Translations under genes and position numbers: made by a program
Assembly: GCA_902603215.1 (NCBI GenBank)
Contig: CACKTW010000005.1
Coordinates: forward strand, 1-32,460
Length of the DNA stretch: 32,460 nucleotides
Source of the DNA: an uncultured Pelagibacteraceae bacterium
GTDB taxonomy: Bacteria > Pseudomonadota > Alphaproteobacteria > Pelagibacterales > Pelagibacteraceae
Reading direction: 5' to 3'
The notes under the pieces: generated by a model
Told to the model about the DNA's origin: nothing
Seen by the model: only the letters and a program-made list of their open reading frames with translations
Database searches by the model: none
In this document: one piece after another, positions 18,361-29,488 of the stretch
Layout: each line of letters starts with the position of its first letter
Position numbering within the stretch: position 1 is the stretch's first letter

Positions 18361-21300
18361 CAATTTTTTTTAAAAAAGGCTCATTTTTCAACAATTTTAG
18401 TATTTTTGGATCAATTTTTCTTCTTTCTTTAAGTTTAAAAGTAAGATTCTTTGTTTTATTTAGAATTACAACCTTCACATCGGTATTTCCTTTTTCAGAT
18501 ATAAGATTAGAAAATTTTTCCAAGTTTTCTAACTTTTCTAACTGAAATGTAACCTTTGAAATGTTTTGAGAAATAGACTCGTTTAAATTTGCAAGGTTAA
18601 CAACTGTAATTCTTCTAAATCTATTTTCTTGATTAGAATTATCTTTCAAAACAGTAATTAGTAAAGATTTTCCTTCTTTGAGAAAATCTTTTTTTGATTC
18701 AAGCATTTCAGAAAAAATAAAAAGTTCAAAAATTCCTCCTAAATCACTGAACTTAATGATTGCAAACCTATTACCTTCTTTAGTTTTTTTTTCTTGAATT
18801 TTCATTATAGTAGCGGCTAATACTGATTGATTGCTTTTTGAATCTAAAAAATCACGAAAATTTTTAATCTTATAAATATCAAATAAATGTTTAAATTCAC
18901 TTATAGGATGATCAGAAATAAAAAAACCAATTGATTCAAACTCTTTTGAAAGCTTTTCTTCAAATTCCCAGTCTTTTAAGTTTCTAGGTATAATATCTAA
19001 ACTATTTTCATTTTTTTCATCAAATAAATTGATTTGATTATTATTGTTGTTTTCAAAAACTGATTTGGATGCCAATATAATATTTGGAATTGAATCATGA
19101 AAAGCTTTTCTGTTTTTTTCTAAATCATCAAATGCTCCTGCTTTTACTAATCCTTCTAATTGTAATTTATTAATATTTTTTGGATTTGTTCTTTTAATAA
19201 AATCATTCAATGATTTGAATTTTCCATTTTTTTCTCTTTCTTTAACAATTTGATCAATTGCTTCAAAACCAACACTTTTAATAGAACCTAATGCATAGTA
19301 AAAAATTTCTTCAGTTGTTTTAAATTCAGCAAAACATTTATTTATGTTTGGTCTTTCAATTTTTATATTAAGTCTTTTTAATTCTTCGTAAAATTCACTT
19401 AATTTTGATTGATTGCCTAATTCCATTGACATAGAAGCGGCAAAAAATTCTTTTGGATGATAAGTTTTTAAAAAAGCTGTTTGGTAGGCTATAATTCCAT
19501 ATGCGGCAGCATGACTTTTGTTAAAGCCATATTCTGCAAAAGGTTTTATTTTTTGAAAAATATATTTTGCAACATCTTTTGTTATTCCTTTTTTTACAGC
19601 TCCATTAACAAATTTTTCTTCTTGTTTTTCTAATTCTGCTCGCTTCTTTTTCCCCATAGCTTTTCTTAAAATATCTGCTTCACCAGCTGAAAAACCTGAT
19701 AATGTTTGTGCAATTTGCATTACTTGCTCTTGATAAATAATCACACCATACGTTGGCTCTAAAATTTCTTTTAGTTTTGGATGAAGATATTCAGGTTTTT
19801 TTCTTTTATGTTTACAATCGTTATAAATTGGTATGTTGCTCATTGGTCCAGGTCTATATAAAGCAACTAAAGCAATAATATCTTCTAATTGATTTGGTTT
19901 CATTTTCATTAGTGCATCCCTCATTCCTGAACTTTCTAATTGAAACAAGCCAACCGTGTAACCTGAGGATAATAAATCATAAACTTTTTTATCTTCAAAA
20001 TTTATTTTATTGATATCGACTTCAATATTTTTTTCTTTTAAAATTTTTTGTGTTTTATTAATTACAGTTAAAGTTTTAAGACCTAATAAATCAAATTTTA
20101 TTAATCCAGCATTTTCAGCTGAATACATGTCAAATTGAGTTGCTGGAAGTAATAAATCTGAAGATGAATCTTTATATAACGGAACAGTTTCTGATAAATT
20201 TTTTTCAGCAATAACTACTCCTGCCGCATGTGTTGCAATATTTCTGTTTAACCCTTCGAGTTTTAAAGATAAATCCATTAATTTTCTAACACGGTTGTCA
20301 CTTGTGATCATTTTTTGGATTCTGGGTTCTCGATCTATACACTCTTGTAGTTTAAGTGGTCTAGATGGATCAAAAGGTATCATCTTGCAAATTGAATCAA
20401 CAAAACCATAAGGAAAACCAAGAACTCTTCCTATATCTCTTATAGCCATTCGAGCTTTTAGTTTTCCAAAAGTGATAATATGAGCAACTCCATTCCCGTA
20501 TTTTTTTTTAAGATATTCAAAAACTAAATCTCTTTTATCTTCACAAAAATCAATGTCAAAATCTGGCATTGAAATTCTATCTGGATTTAAAAATCTTTCA
20601 AAAATTAAATTAAATTTTATTGGATCAACATCTGTAATAGATAAACACCAGGCAACAAGAGAGCCTGCGCCAGAGCCTCTACCAGGGCCAACTGGTATAC
20701 CATGTCCTTTTGCCCATTTTATATAATCTGAAACAATTAAAAAATATCCAGAATATTTCATCTTTTGAATGATATTTATTTCATGCAATAATCTCTGTTT
20801 ATATTTTTCTAAATTTTTTTGATTTTCTTTTTCATTTTCTTTAACAAAAACAAATTCTTTAAATTTTTTATTTAAACCTTCTAAAGCTAGTTTTTTCAGC
20901 TCATCATCTACTTCTAAATTATCGCTTGTTTTAATATTTGGTAAAATTGGTAATGAACTTTTTGGTTTAAAATTACAAAGATAGGGAAAATTAAAATTAT
21001 TTTCAAGTGCTTCGGGCAAATCAGAAAAGACTTCTGCCATTTCTGAAGAGCTTTTTAAATAATGCTGATTAGAATATTTTTTTCTATCTTTTTCGTTAAC
21101 ATAGGTTTTTTCGCCTATGCAAATCAAAGCATCATGTGCTTCGTGCATTTCTTTCTCAAAATAAAAGGTTTCATGAGATGCTAAAAGAGGAAAGTCAAAC
21201 TTTTTAGATTTTTCTAATAAAAACTTTTCATATATATCTTCGCCAGTATCTTTATGTCTTTGAATTTCCAAATAAAATCTATTTTGAAATTTTTTATTAA

Positions 21301-21772
21301 TAGAATTAAAAATTTCATCTATTTCATCAATCAAATTTTTTTTAAATAGGTCTCCAATAAGTCCGTTTATTGATCCTGATAACAATGTAATGCCTTCTTG
21401 AATTTTAAATAAATCTTCAAATTTACAGTGTGGTATTTCATTAGAATTATTTTCAATATATGATTTTGATGATAAATTGATGACACTTTTGTAGCCAGAA
21501 AAATTATTTGCAATAATAGGTAGTAGATTTATATAATTTTTATACTTAAAATTTATTTGTGTTCCTATTATTGGTTGCGTACCAATTTTAGAAATATTTT
21601 CAGAAAACTCTAGTGCGCCACATAGATTTTGAGTATCACTCAAACCAATTGCTTTTATTTTGTTTTCTTTACAGTAGTTTTTTAAATCTTCAATTTTTAT
21701 AGCACCTTCACATATTGAATATTGAGAATGAACTTTTAGGTGCGTAAATTGTTTTTTATTTTCTTTAAGCAT
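18353..21772 (-). CDS. dnaE: DNA polymerase III alpha subunit
   Basis: N-terminal PHP-like HSQYSICEGAIKIEDL, GHGIPVGPGRGSGAGSLVAWCLSITDVDPIKFNLIFERFLNPDRISMPDFDIDFCEDKRD, YQEQVMQIAQTLSGFSAGEADILRKAMGKK, FNKSHAAAYGIIAYQTAFLKTYHP. Confidence 0.98.
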   Translation of the reverse strand: MLKENKKQFTHLKVHSQYSICEGAIKIEDLKNYCKENKIKAIGLSDTQNLCGALEFSENISKIGTQPIIGTQINFKYKNYINLLPIIANNFSGYKSVINLSSKSYIENNSNEIPHCKFEDLFKIQEGITLLSGSINGLIGDLFKKNLIDEIDEIFNSINKKFQNRFYLEIQRHKDTGEDIYEKFLLEKSKKFDFPLLASHETFYFEKEMHEAHDALICIGEKTYVNEKDRKKYSNQHYLKSSSEMAEVFSDLPEALENNFNFPYLCNFKPKSSLPILPNIKTSDNLEVDDELKKLALEGLNKKFKEFVFVKENEKENQKNLEKYKQRLLHEINIIQKMKYSGYFLIVSDYIKWAKGHGIPVGPGRGSGAGSLVAWCLSITDVDPIKFNLIFERFLNPDRISMPDFDIDFCEDKRDLVFEYLKKKYGNGVAHIITFGKLKARMAIRDIGRVLGFPYGFVDSICKMIPFDPSRPLKLQECIDREPRIQKMITSDNRVRKLMDLSLKLEGLNRNIATHAAGVVIAEKNLSETVPLYKDSSSDLLLPATQFDMYSAENAGLIKFDLLGLKTLTVINKTQKILKEKNIEVDINKINFEDKKVYDLLSSGYTVGLFQLESSGMRDALMKMKPNQLEDIIALVALYRPGPMSNIPIYNDCKHKRKKPEYLHPKLKEILEPTYGVIIYQEQVMQIAQTLSGFSAGEADILRKAMGKKKRAELEKQEEKFVNGAVKKGITKDVAKYIFQKIKPFAEYGFNKSHAAAYGIIAYQTAFLKTYHPKEFFAASMSMELGNQSKLSEFYEELKRLNIKIERPNINKCFAEFKTTEEIFYYALGSIKSVGFEAIDQIVKEREKNGKFKSLNDFIKRTNPKNINKLQLEGLVKAGAFDDLEKNRKAFHDSIPNIILASKSVFENNNNNQINLFDEKNENSLDIIPRNLKDWEFEEKLSKEFESIGFFISDHPISEFKHLFDIYKIKNFRDFLDSKSNQSVLAATIMKIQEKKTKEGNRFAIIKFSDLGGIFELFIFSEMLESKKDFLKEGKSLLITVLKDNSNQENRFRRITVVNLANLNESISQNISKVTFQLEKLENLEKFSNLISEKGNTDVKVVILNKTKNLTFKLKERRKIDPKILKLLKNEPFLKKIEL

Positions 21773-22445
21773 TTAGACGCTTAATACTACCATTATTTAT
21801 TAATAACTTGTAGTCAGCTTTATTTGCTAGCTCTCTATTATGAGTTGCATAAATGATTGTTCTTTTTTGAGATTTTAATTTTAAAAATAAACTAAATATT
21901 TCTTTTGCAGTTTTTTGATCTAAACTTCCGGTAGGTTCATCCGCTAATATTAAATTTGGCTCATTAACAAAAGCTCTAGCAATAGCCACTCTTTGCTGCT
22001 CTCCTCCAGACAAATCGGAAGGAAAATGTTCTAACCTGCTATTTAGTCCAACTTTATTTAATATTTTTGTTGATTTTGTAATTGAAAGTTTTTTGTTTTG
22101 ATTTGCGGAAATCATTGCAATTGAAACATTTTCTAAAGAAGTAAAATCATTAAGAAGATTATTTTGTTGATAAATAATTGATATATTTTTTCTTCTAATT
22201 TGATCTTTTTCATTTTCATTCATTTTGTTTGTTATTTTTTCTTGAAAATAAATTTGACCGCTAGTTGGTTTATCAAGTAATCCTATCATATGTAAAAAAG
22301 TAGATTTTCCTGAGCCTGAAGGGCCAAGCAAAGCTACCATCTCTCCTTTTTTAATATCAATATTAATATTTCTTAAAATATTTAGTTTTTTTTTTTGAAA
22401 ATAAAAAGTTTTATTAAGGTTGGTGACTTTTATTAAACTATTCAT
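21765..22445 (-). CDS. lolD: Lipoprotein-releasing ABC transporter ATP-binding protein
   Basis: Walker [10 protein letters not shown], signature [15 protein letters not shown], Walker [13 protein letters not shown]; adjacent to lolC/E permease. Confidence 0.93.
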   Translation of the reverse strand: MNSLIKVTNLNKTFYFQKKKLNILRNINIDIKKGEMVALLGPSGSGKSTFLHMIGLLDKPTSGQIYFQEKITNKMNENEKDQIRRKNISIIYQQNNLLNDFTSLENVSIAMISANQNKKLSITKSTKILNKVGLNSRLEHFPSDLSGGEQQRVAIARAFVNEPNLILADEPTGSLDQKTAKEIFSLFLKLKSQKRTIIYATHNRELANKADYKLLINNGSIKRLNA

Positions 22446-23688
22446 ACTTTAAAGCCTTTATTGGATCTAGTTTTGATGCTGATAATGAAGGAAAAATTGA
22501 TGCAAAAGTTGTAATCAAAAGAGAACTAATACAAATAATTAATATTGAAAAAAGATTAATTTCTGAAGGCATTTTGCTTAAAAAATAAATCTCTTCGGGA
22601 AAAAGAGTAATATTAAACAAGTTTGATAATATAAATCTAATCTCCTCAATATAATATGAAAATAAAACGCCCAAAATAGCTCCTGTAAGAGTAGCAAAAA
22701 ATCCTATTGAAAAACCTACTAAAAAAAAAATCTTTGAAATCGATTTCCTGCTCACGCCAATTGTTCTTAGTATTGCAATTTCTTTAGTTTTATTTTTAGA
22801 TAAAATTGTTAAACCTGAAATAATATTAAAAGCTCCTACAATTATTATTAAAGATAAGATTATAAACATTACATTTCTTTCTACTTTTAAAGCTCCAAAA
22901 AGAGATTTATTAAGATCAGACCAAGAATAAACAAAATAGTCTGAAAATAAGTTTTGAATATTATTTTTAATTAAATCAACATTTTCTGGGTTTTTTAAAA
23001 AAATTTCTAAAAACATATCTTTTTCATTTTTATCAAATAAACTAAAGGCATCTGGTATAGGCATAAATATTACATTTTGATCAAAGTCAGATAGCCCACT
23101 GCTAAAGACTGAAGAAATAATAAAAGTTTCTTGTTTTGGAAGGGTACCAAAAATAGTAGATATGCTTGAGGAAGACATTAATGTTATTTTGTCTCCAGTA
23201 ACTAAATCTAATGAAATTGCTAAATCTTTACCAATAGATATTGTTCCCTTATCAAAATTTTTTATTGAACCATCAATTATACTTTCTTGAATTAATTTTA
23301 TTTTATTAAACTCTTCTTTTGAATAGCTTCGAACTAATATGCCCTTGGTATAATCTTCTTTTAGTAAAATTGCCTCTCCGTTAATAGTATAAATTACGTT
23401 TTTTATATTCTTAGATAAGGATTGGATTTTTTTCAAATAATCCCTTTCGATTCTTTTTTCATAAGGTTTTAAAACAATGTGTGCATTGAAACCTAATATT
23501 TTATTTACTAACTCTGTTCTAAAACCATTCATTACGGACATAACAATAATTAACACCGCAACTCCTAAGGAAATTCCTAAAAAAGAAAAGATAGAAACTA
23601 CTTTTAAAAAACCTTCTTTTCTTTTAGGTCTTAAATATCTAAAAGCTACTGTTTTTTCAATTTCAGAGATCAATTCTTTTTTTCTCAC
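22438..23688 (-). CDS. Lipoprotein-releasing ABC transporter permease (LolC/LolE family)
   Basis: FRYLRPKRKEGFLKVVSIFSFLGISLGVAVLIIVMSVMNGFR, KTKEIAILRTIGVSRKSI, C-terminal [16 protein letters not shown]. Single copy here; C versus E not distinguished. Confidence 0.93.
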   Translation of the reverse strand: MRKKELISEIEKTVAFRYLRPKRKEGFLKVVSIFSFLGISLGVAVLIIVMSVMNGFRTELVNKILGFNAHIVLKPYEKRIERDYLKKIQSLSKNIKNVIYTINGEAILLKEDYTKGILVRSYSKEEFNKIKLIQESIIDGSIKNFDKGTISIGKDLAISLDLVTGDKITLMSSSSISTIFGTLPKQETFIISSVFSSGLSDFDQNVIFMPIPDAFSLFDKNEKDMFLEIFLKNPENVDLIKNNIQNLFSDYFVYSWSDLNKSLFGALKVERNVMFIILSLIIIVGAFNIISGLTILSKNKTKEIAILRTIGVSRKSISKIFFLVGFSIGFFATLTGAILGVLFSYYIEEIRFILSNLFNITLFPEEIYFLSKMPSEINLFSILIICISSLLITTFASIFPSLSASKLDPIKALKYE

Positions 23689-24997
23689 TAATTACTTTAT
23701 TTACTATTTTTGCAATAGTTAAATTTTCAGACTCTTTATCAATTTCTTTAAATTCAAAAAGATCTTCTTTAGATTTTTCACCAACTATTACTTGATAAGG
23801 AATGCCCATTAATTCAAATTTTTTTAATTTTGCAGACAAGCTTTCATCAGAATCATCTAGTAAAACATCAATATTGTTTTTCTTTAATTCTTTATAAAGG
23901 TTTTCAGCTTTTTTTAAGTTTGAGTTGTCGTTCTTTTTAATCATAGGAATAATAACTGTTTCATATGGTGCAACAGACAAGGGCCATTTCATGACATTGT
24001 TATTAAATTTTGCCTCAATTATAGCGGCAACTAGTCTAGATACACCAATTCCATAAGATCCCATTTTTACAGCAACTTTTTTTCCTCCTTGTAAATCTAC
24101 AAAAGCATTTAACGGTTTTGAATACTTATCTCCAAAATAAAATATGTGACCAACTTCAATGCCTTTTGTAATCAAATGATTATTTTTTATAACTTTTTTA
24201 TCAAAATCCTCTTTGTTAAATTTTTCATCTGTAACTGCATAATATAAATCAAATTTTTTTCTCATTTCATTTAAAGATTCATCATTTAGTTTGAAATTTT
24301 CTGTGTTAACTTCAAAAATTCTTTTGTCTGCATAAATTTTACTTTCTCCTGTTTCTGCTAAAATTATAAATTCATGAGATAAATTTCCTCCAATAGGGCC
24401 TGTGTCTGCAGCCATTGGAATAGCTGTAAGTCCTAGTCGCTTAAATGTTTTTAAGTAAGCAAAAAACATTTTATTATAAGATTTTACAGCATCTTCATCG
24501 CTAAGATCGAATGTATAAGCGTCTTTCATAAGAAATTCTCTGCACCTCATTACACCAAATCTTGGTCTCAATTCATCACGAAATTTCCATTGAATGTGAT
24601 ATAAACTTTGTGGAAGTGATTTGTAAGATTTTACACTAGCTCTAAATATCTCAGTGATTAATTCTTCATTTGTTGGCCCGTAGAGCATTTCTCTACCTTG
24701 TCTATCTTTAATTCTTAACATTTCTTCTCCATAATCATTATATCTTCCACTTTCTTTCCAAATATCAGCTGATTGAATAGTTGGCATTAATAATTCTTGA
24801 GCACCAATTTTATTTTGCTCTTCTCTAACTATGTTTTCAATTTTCTTCATTATTTTTAAACCTAAAGGCAACCAGGAATAAATTCCCGCTGATGATTGTT
24901 TTATCATACCAACTCGCAGCATAAGTTGATGAGACTTTATTTTTGCCTCTGAAGGATTTTCTTTTAAAATAGGAATAAATAGTTTTGATAAATACAT
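23663..24997 (-). CDS. proS: Prolyl-tRNA synthetase, short form apparently lacking the editing-insertion domain
   Basis: SSAGIYSWLPLGLKIMKKIENIVREE, YGPTNEELIT, QIQWKFRDE-like QSLYHIQWKFRDELRPRFGVMRCREFLMKDAYTFD, GSYGIGVSRLVAAIIE. 444 aa. Confidence 0.95.
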   Translation of the reverse strand: MYLSKLFIPILKENPSEAKIKSHQLMLRVGMIKQSSAGIYSWLPLGLKIMKKIENIVREEQNKIGAQELLMPTIQSADIWKESGRYNDYGEEMLRIKDRQGREMLYGPTNEELITEIFRASVKSYKSLPQSLYHIQWKFRDELRPRFGVMRCREFLMKDAYTFDLSDEDAVKSYNKMFFAYLKTFKRLGLTAIPMAADTGPIGGNLSHEFIILAETGESKIYADKRIFEVNTENFKLNDESLNEMRKKFDLYYAVTDEKFNKEDFDKKVIKNNHLITKGIEVGHIFYFGDKYSKPLNAFVDLQGGKKVAVKMGSYGIGVSRLVAAIIEAKFNNNVMKWPLSVAPYETVIIPMIKKNDNSNLKKAENLYKELKKNNIDVLLDDSDESLSAKLKKFELMGIPYQVIVGEKSKEDLFEFKEIDKESENLTIAKIVNKVISEKKRIDL

Positions 24998-25042
24998 TTT
25001 TTTATAAAGAATCTCTTAAATTAAAATTAACTTAACATATTG

Positions 25043-26710
25043 CTAAACTCTAACCAAATTAATATTTGTAAAAGGTTTTTTTCCAGTCTTTTCCTTTACA
25101 ATTTTCCTACAACTAATTTTTATTGCTTCAATTAAATTGTTTTCTTGTTTTTTGCTATTTAATGAAAAAGACTTAGTTGTTTTTTGAACTTCATTTTCTA
25201 AATCAAATAAAAAATCTTCTACCTCTGTTTCAATTGGCAAACCTTTGAAAGAAAATATTGGTTTCTTAACAAATTTTCCTTTGCTGTTGATAATTAATGT
25301 TATTTCCAAATACCCATTATTTGCAAGATTTTTTCTTTCTTTGATTGATTGTGAATCTTCACTTACACTAACATTCCCATCAACGTATAATCTTCCTGAT
25401 GGAGCTTTATCAACAACATGTGGTTCTTTACCTGGATATATTTGGACAATATCACCATTTTCTATTTGAACTGGAAAAGGTACCTGCATCTCCTTAGCAA
25501 AATTAATATGTTCCATCATATGTCTGTGTTCACCGTGCACAGGAATTATCGACCTTGGTTTTACCCAATTATACATATCTTTTAAATCTTCTCTATTTGG
25601 ATGCCCCGAAACATGAACAAATTCATTTTCTTCAGAAATTACTTCAATATTATTTTTAACTAATTGGTTATGTAATTTATAAAGTTTTTTTTCATTTCCA
25701 GGAATAATTTTTGATGAAAATATTACTGTATCTCCTTTTTCAATAAAAACATCTGGATGAACATAATTGGTAATCCTCATCATTGCACCCATTGGTTCAC
25801 CTTGGCTTCCTGTACATAAATAAACAATTTTATCTCTAGAAATTTTTTTAGCTTCTCTTGGATCAATGGGCTCAATAACATTTTTTAAATATCCACATTG
25901 TCTTGCTGCCTTAAAAATTTTGTTCATTGATCTTCCAACTAAGGAAATTTGTCTTCCTGTATTTTTTGCACAATAAAAAATACTTTCCATTCTTGCTACG
26001 TTTGATGCAAAAGAAGTTACTAAGATTCTTTTATTTAATCTTTTCATTATATTTAATAAATTTTTTCTAACATCTAATTCTGAGCCAGCTCGACCTGGGC
26101 TAAAAACATTTGTGGAATCGCAAATCATTGCAAGAACTCCGTTTTGACCTATTTCTTTTAATTTTTCTTCATTTATAGTGTTTCCAATTAATGGGTTTGG
26201 ATCGCATTTCCAATCACCCGTATGCAAAATCATTCCTGATGGTGTTTTAATGCTTAGTCCATTTGGCTCAAGAATTGAGTGAGTCAATGTAACAAATTCA
26301 ATTTCAAAAGGTCCTAAGTTTATTTTTCCATTAAGCTGAACTATTTTTAACCTATTACCTATATCAATTTTTTTTTCTTTAAATTTTTCGTTTATTAAAA
26401 CACTTGTGAATGGAGTTGCATAAATATCGCATTTTAATTGGGGCCAAATATGTGCTATTGCACCTATATGATCTTCATGTGCGTGGGTTAATATTATTCC
26501 AAGAAGATCTTCTTTTTTATCAATAATATATCCGGGGTCAGGATAAATTAAATCTATACCTGGAACAGTATCATCAGCAAAGGTAACTCCTATATCAACT
26601 ATCAACCATTTTTGATTCCCGGTATTACCATAAGCAAAAAGATTCATATTCATTCCAATTTCGCCTGAACCTCCCAATGGACAAAACAAAAACTGCTCTC
26701 TTTTATTCAT
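25043..26710 (-). CDS. rnj: Ribonuclease J
   Basis: Metallo-beta-lactamase motif LTHAHEDHIGAI, LTHSILEPNGLSI, HTGDWKCDP, CDSTNVFSPGRAGSE, TGSQGEPMGAM, VHGEHRHMMEH. Confidence 0.95.
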   Translation of the reverse strand: MNKREQFLFCPLGGSGEIGMNMNLFAYGNTGNQKWLIVDIGVTFADDTVPGIDLIYPDPGYIIDKKEDLLGIILTHAHEDHIGAIAHIWPQLKCDIYATPFTSVLINEKFKEKKIDIGNRLKIVQLNGKINLGPFEIEFVTLTHSILEPNGLSIKTPSGMILHTGDWKCDPNPLIGNTINEEKLKEIGQNGVLAMICDSTNVFSPGRAGSELDVRKNLLNIMKRLNKRILVTSFASNVARMESIFYCAKNTGRQISLVGRSMNKIFKAARQCGYLKNVIEPIDPREAKKISRDKIVYLCTGSQGEPMGAMMRITNYVHPDVFIEKGDTVIFSSKIIPGNEKKLYKLHNQLVKNNIEVISEENEFVHVSGHPNREDLKDMYNWVKPRSIIPVHGEHRHMMEHINFAKEMQVPFPVQIENGDIVQIYPGKEPHVVDKAPSGRLYVDGNVSVSEDSQSIKERKNLANNGYLEITLIINSKGKFVKKPIFSFKGLPIETEVEDFLFDLENEVQKTTKSFSLNSKKQENNLIEAIKISCRKIVKEKTGKKPFTNINLVRV

Positions 26711-26717
26711 AATATTT

Positions 26718-27476
26718 TTAAATTTTTTTATTTTTTAATAAATAAATTAAACCTTTAATCGTAATATCTTGATCAATAATCACTTTTAACTTTATAGTAT
26801 TTTTAAATAAGTTTGCAAAACCACCGGTTAATATAATTTTATATTTTAATTTTGTTTCTTTAATAATTAAATTCAAGATATTATTAATTAATCCTGAATA
26901 CCCAAGATAAAATCCTGATCTAAGAGCTGAAATTGTATTGTTGCCTATTACCTTGTTAATCTTTTTTAATGTAAAGAACGGAATTTGTTTGGCTGTTTTA
27001 ACAAGATTATTCAAAGACAGGCTAACTCCTGGGGCAATCACACCTCCGTAATATATTCCTTTTTTAACAACATCAAAAGTAGTTGCGGTACCAAAATCTA
27101 AAATTATACAATTATCTTTGTATGAATATCTTGAACCTATAGCGTTAGCTATTCTATCTGAGCCAATTTGCTTTTTATTTACTTTAACACTGATCAAATC
27201 AGAATATTTAGTTTCTTTTAACTCTTTACATCTTATTCCATAATTTTTTTTTAAAAATTTTTTTAAACTTTGATATTTTTTTGGAACAACATTTGCAAAT
27301 AATGCTTTTTCATTAAAATGTTTTTTATTTTTCATAAAAGAAAATTTATTTTTTAAATATTTTTTTTTATTTAGTTTAAATGTTTCCAATTTAATTTTTT
27401 TTAAAATTTTAAACTTTTGATCCAAAACACATATTTTGGTTTCAGTATTTCCTATATCTCCAATTAAACTTTTCAT
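26718..27476 (-). CDS. coaX: Type III pantothenate kinase
   Basis: IGDIGNTETKICV, IGSDRIANAIGS, ILDFGTATTFDVV, YYGGVIAPGVSLSLNNL, LTGGFANLF. Confidence 0.93.
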   Translation of the reverse strand: MKSLIGDIGNTETKICVLDQKFKILKKIKLETFKLNKKKYLKNKFSFMKNKKHFNEKALFANVVPKKYQSLKKFLKKNYGIRCKELKETKYSDLISVKVNKKQIGSDRIANAIGSRYSYKDNCIILDFGTATTFDVVKKGIYYGGVIAPGVSLSLNNLVKTAKQIPFFTLKKINKVIGNNTISALRSGFYLGYSGLINNILNLIIKETKLKYKIILTGGFANLFKNTIKLKVIIDQDITIKGLIYLLKNKKI

Positions 27477-27482
27477 AAAAAA

Positions 27483-28070
27483 TTATACCCTCATTAACAA
27501 ATTTTTTGATTTGCTCTTAAAATTTTTAAAATTATATCTACTCAAATTTTGAAAAAAAATACTATATTTATTACAAATTTTAATTACAATTTTTTTAGGA
27601 TCATTTTTTTTTTTAGTCTCAAGAAATAAGTTTGTAGATTTATATTTTTTAAGCAAAGGATTTGAAACAACATTGATTCCAATACCAATAATTAAATATT
27701 TTTTTTTATCTTTAACAATAGTTTCTTGCAAAATTCCACAAATTTTTTTTCTATTTAAAAAAATATCATTAGGTTTTTTAAATTCGATTTTTGATTTTTT
27801 GCAATAAGATTTTAAAACATCTATATTCAAAATTGCATTTATTAATGTAAATTCTTCAATATTTGGAAAATTTTTTTTTAGATTAAAAAAAATTGAAGTA
27901 AATAGATTACCTTTTTCTGAAATCCATTTTCTACCATATCTTCCTCTACCTTTTGTTTGTTCTAAAGCAAACACTATTCCTTTTTCATAATTTTTCTTTT
28001 TAATTAAATCAATTGCAACATCGTTTGTGCTGTTTACTTCTTTATAATTAAAAATTTTGAATTTCATCAA
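27483..28070 (-). CDS. birA: Biotin-[acetyl-CoA-carboxylase] ligase
   Basis: EVNSTNDVAIDLI, EQTKGRGRYGRKWISEKGNLFTSIFF, KKPNDIFLNRKKICGIL, IGIGINVVSNP. Confidence 0.93.
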   Translation of the reverse strand: MMKFKIFNYKEVNSTNDVAIDLIKKKNYEKGIVFALEQTKGRGRYGRKWISEKGNLFTSIFFNLKKNFPNIEEFTLINAILNIDVLKSYCKKSKIEFKKPNDIFLNRKKICGILQETIVKDKKKYLIIGIGINVVSNPLLKKYKSTNLFLETKKKNDPKKIVIKICNKYSIFFQNLSRYNFKNFKSKSKNLLMRV

Positions 28071-29488
28071 ATGATCTGAATCCTAGATATAAAATCTAAT
28101 AGAATATTTGGATATAAAAAATAAATTAAAATTATTAATGTAGAAAAGATTATTGAAAAGTTTAATCCAAAATTTTTTTCAATATCAAATTTTTCCTTTT
28201 TGTCATCAAAATAAATAATTTTAATAATTCTTAAATAATAAAAAGCAGAAATTACAGTAGAAACTAATCCTATAATAGCGAGTGTATACATTTTTGCATT
28301 GATAACTGACATAAAAATATAAAATTTTGCAAAAAACCCTGCTAAAGGTGGTATGCCAGCTAAAGAAAATAATAATATAAGTAAACTTATAGAAATTAGA
28401 GGATGGTTTTTTGATAATCCAGAAAGATCTTCTATATCTTCATAAAAAATTTCTTTTCTTTTCAGACAATAAATACAAGAAAATATTCCAAGATTCATAA
28501 TTAAATAGATTGAGATATATGATATTGAGCTTTGAATTCCTTCATTGCTACCCGTAGCTAAACCAGCTAGTGCATAACCCATATGACCTATGGAACTATA
28601 TGCCATCAACCTTTTAAGATTTTTTTGCCCTATTGCTGCAACAGCTCCAAAAATCATTGAAGCTAAAGAGATAAAAATAATAATCATTTGCCATTGTTCA
28701 AATGCATTTAAAAAAGGAACAAATAAAAATCTTATAAAGACAGTTAAAGCTGCTATCTTAGGAACCATTGAAAAAAAATTAGTAACTGATGTTGGGGAAC
28801 CTTCATAAACATCAGGTGCCCACATATGAAATGGGACTGCTGAAATTTTAAAAGCAAGACCAACTAATATAAACACAATTCCAAAAACAGAACCTTCATT
28901 TAAACTATTTAGATTGTTCGAAATCACTTCAAAATTTGTTGAACCAGTAAAACCATATATTAACGAAGATCCATAAAGCAGTAAGCCAGATGAAAGAGCG
29001 CTTAAAACAAAGTATTTAAGACCTGCTTCTGATGATCTAAGATTATCTCTATTAAAGGCACATAAAACATAAAGAGAAAGAGACTGTAATTCTAATCCAA
29101 TATAAAACACAATTAAATCATAAGAGCTTATCATAACCATCATTCCTAGTGAGGAAGATAATAAAAGAATTGGGTACTCAATTTTATTTATACCAGTCAA
29201 TTTTATATAATTATATGAAGCCAACATAATAAAAAAAGTTGATATTAAGACTAAAGTTTTCATAAAGGATGACAAGTAATCAACAACATAGCTATCATTA
29301 AATAAATGAACAGGTTGATCTAAAGTAAATTGAAAAATAAAAATTAAGATAAAACTAATAAAAAATACTAAAATAGATAATTTATAAATTAAATCTGCGC
29401 TTTTTTTTTTAAAAACGCCCATCATAAGCAAAAACATTATAGAAACTGATAAAAAAAGTTCAGGAATAATATAGTTGATTTCACTCAT
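28067..29488 (-). CDS. nuoN: NADH-quinone oxidoreductase subunit N
   Basis: Proton-translocating antiporter-like subunit: YIGLELQSLSLYVLCAFNR, AVPFHMWAPDVYEGSPTSVTNFFSMVPKIA, LKRLMAYSSIGHMGYALAG. Confidence 0.96.
   Translation of the reverse strand: MSEINYIIPELFLSVSIMFLLMMGVFKKKSADLIYKLSILVFFISFILIFIFQFTLDQPVHLFNDSYVVDYLSSFMKTLVLISTFFIMLASYNYIKLTGINKIEYPILLLSSSLGMMVMISSYDLIVFYIGLELQSLSLYVLCAFNRDNLRSSEAGLKYFVLSALSSGLLLYGSSLIYGFTGSTNFEVISNNLNSLNEGSVFGIVFILVGLAFKISAVPFHMWAPDVYEGSPTSVTNFFSMVPKIAALTVFIRFLFVPFLNAFEQWQMIIIFISLASMIFGAVAAIGQKNLKRLMAYSSIGHMGYALAGLATGSNEGIQSSISYISIYLIMNLGIFSCIYCLKRKEIFYEDIEDLSGLSKNHPLISISLLILLFSLAGIPPLAGFFAKFYIFMSVINAKMYTLAIIGLVSTVISAFYYLRIIKIIYFDDKKEKFDIEKNFGLNFSIIFSTLIILIYFLYPNILLDFISRIQII

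Noticed and set aside
23477-28808. Small + strand ORFs 23477..23722, 25245..25469, 28590..28808
   Set aside because: Antisense to lolC/E-proS, rnj and nuoN respectively; no independent evidence for coding.
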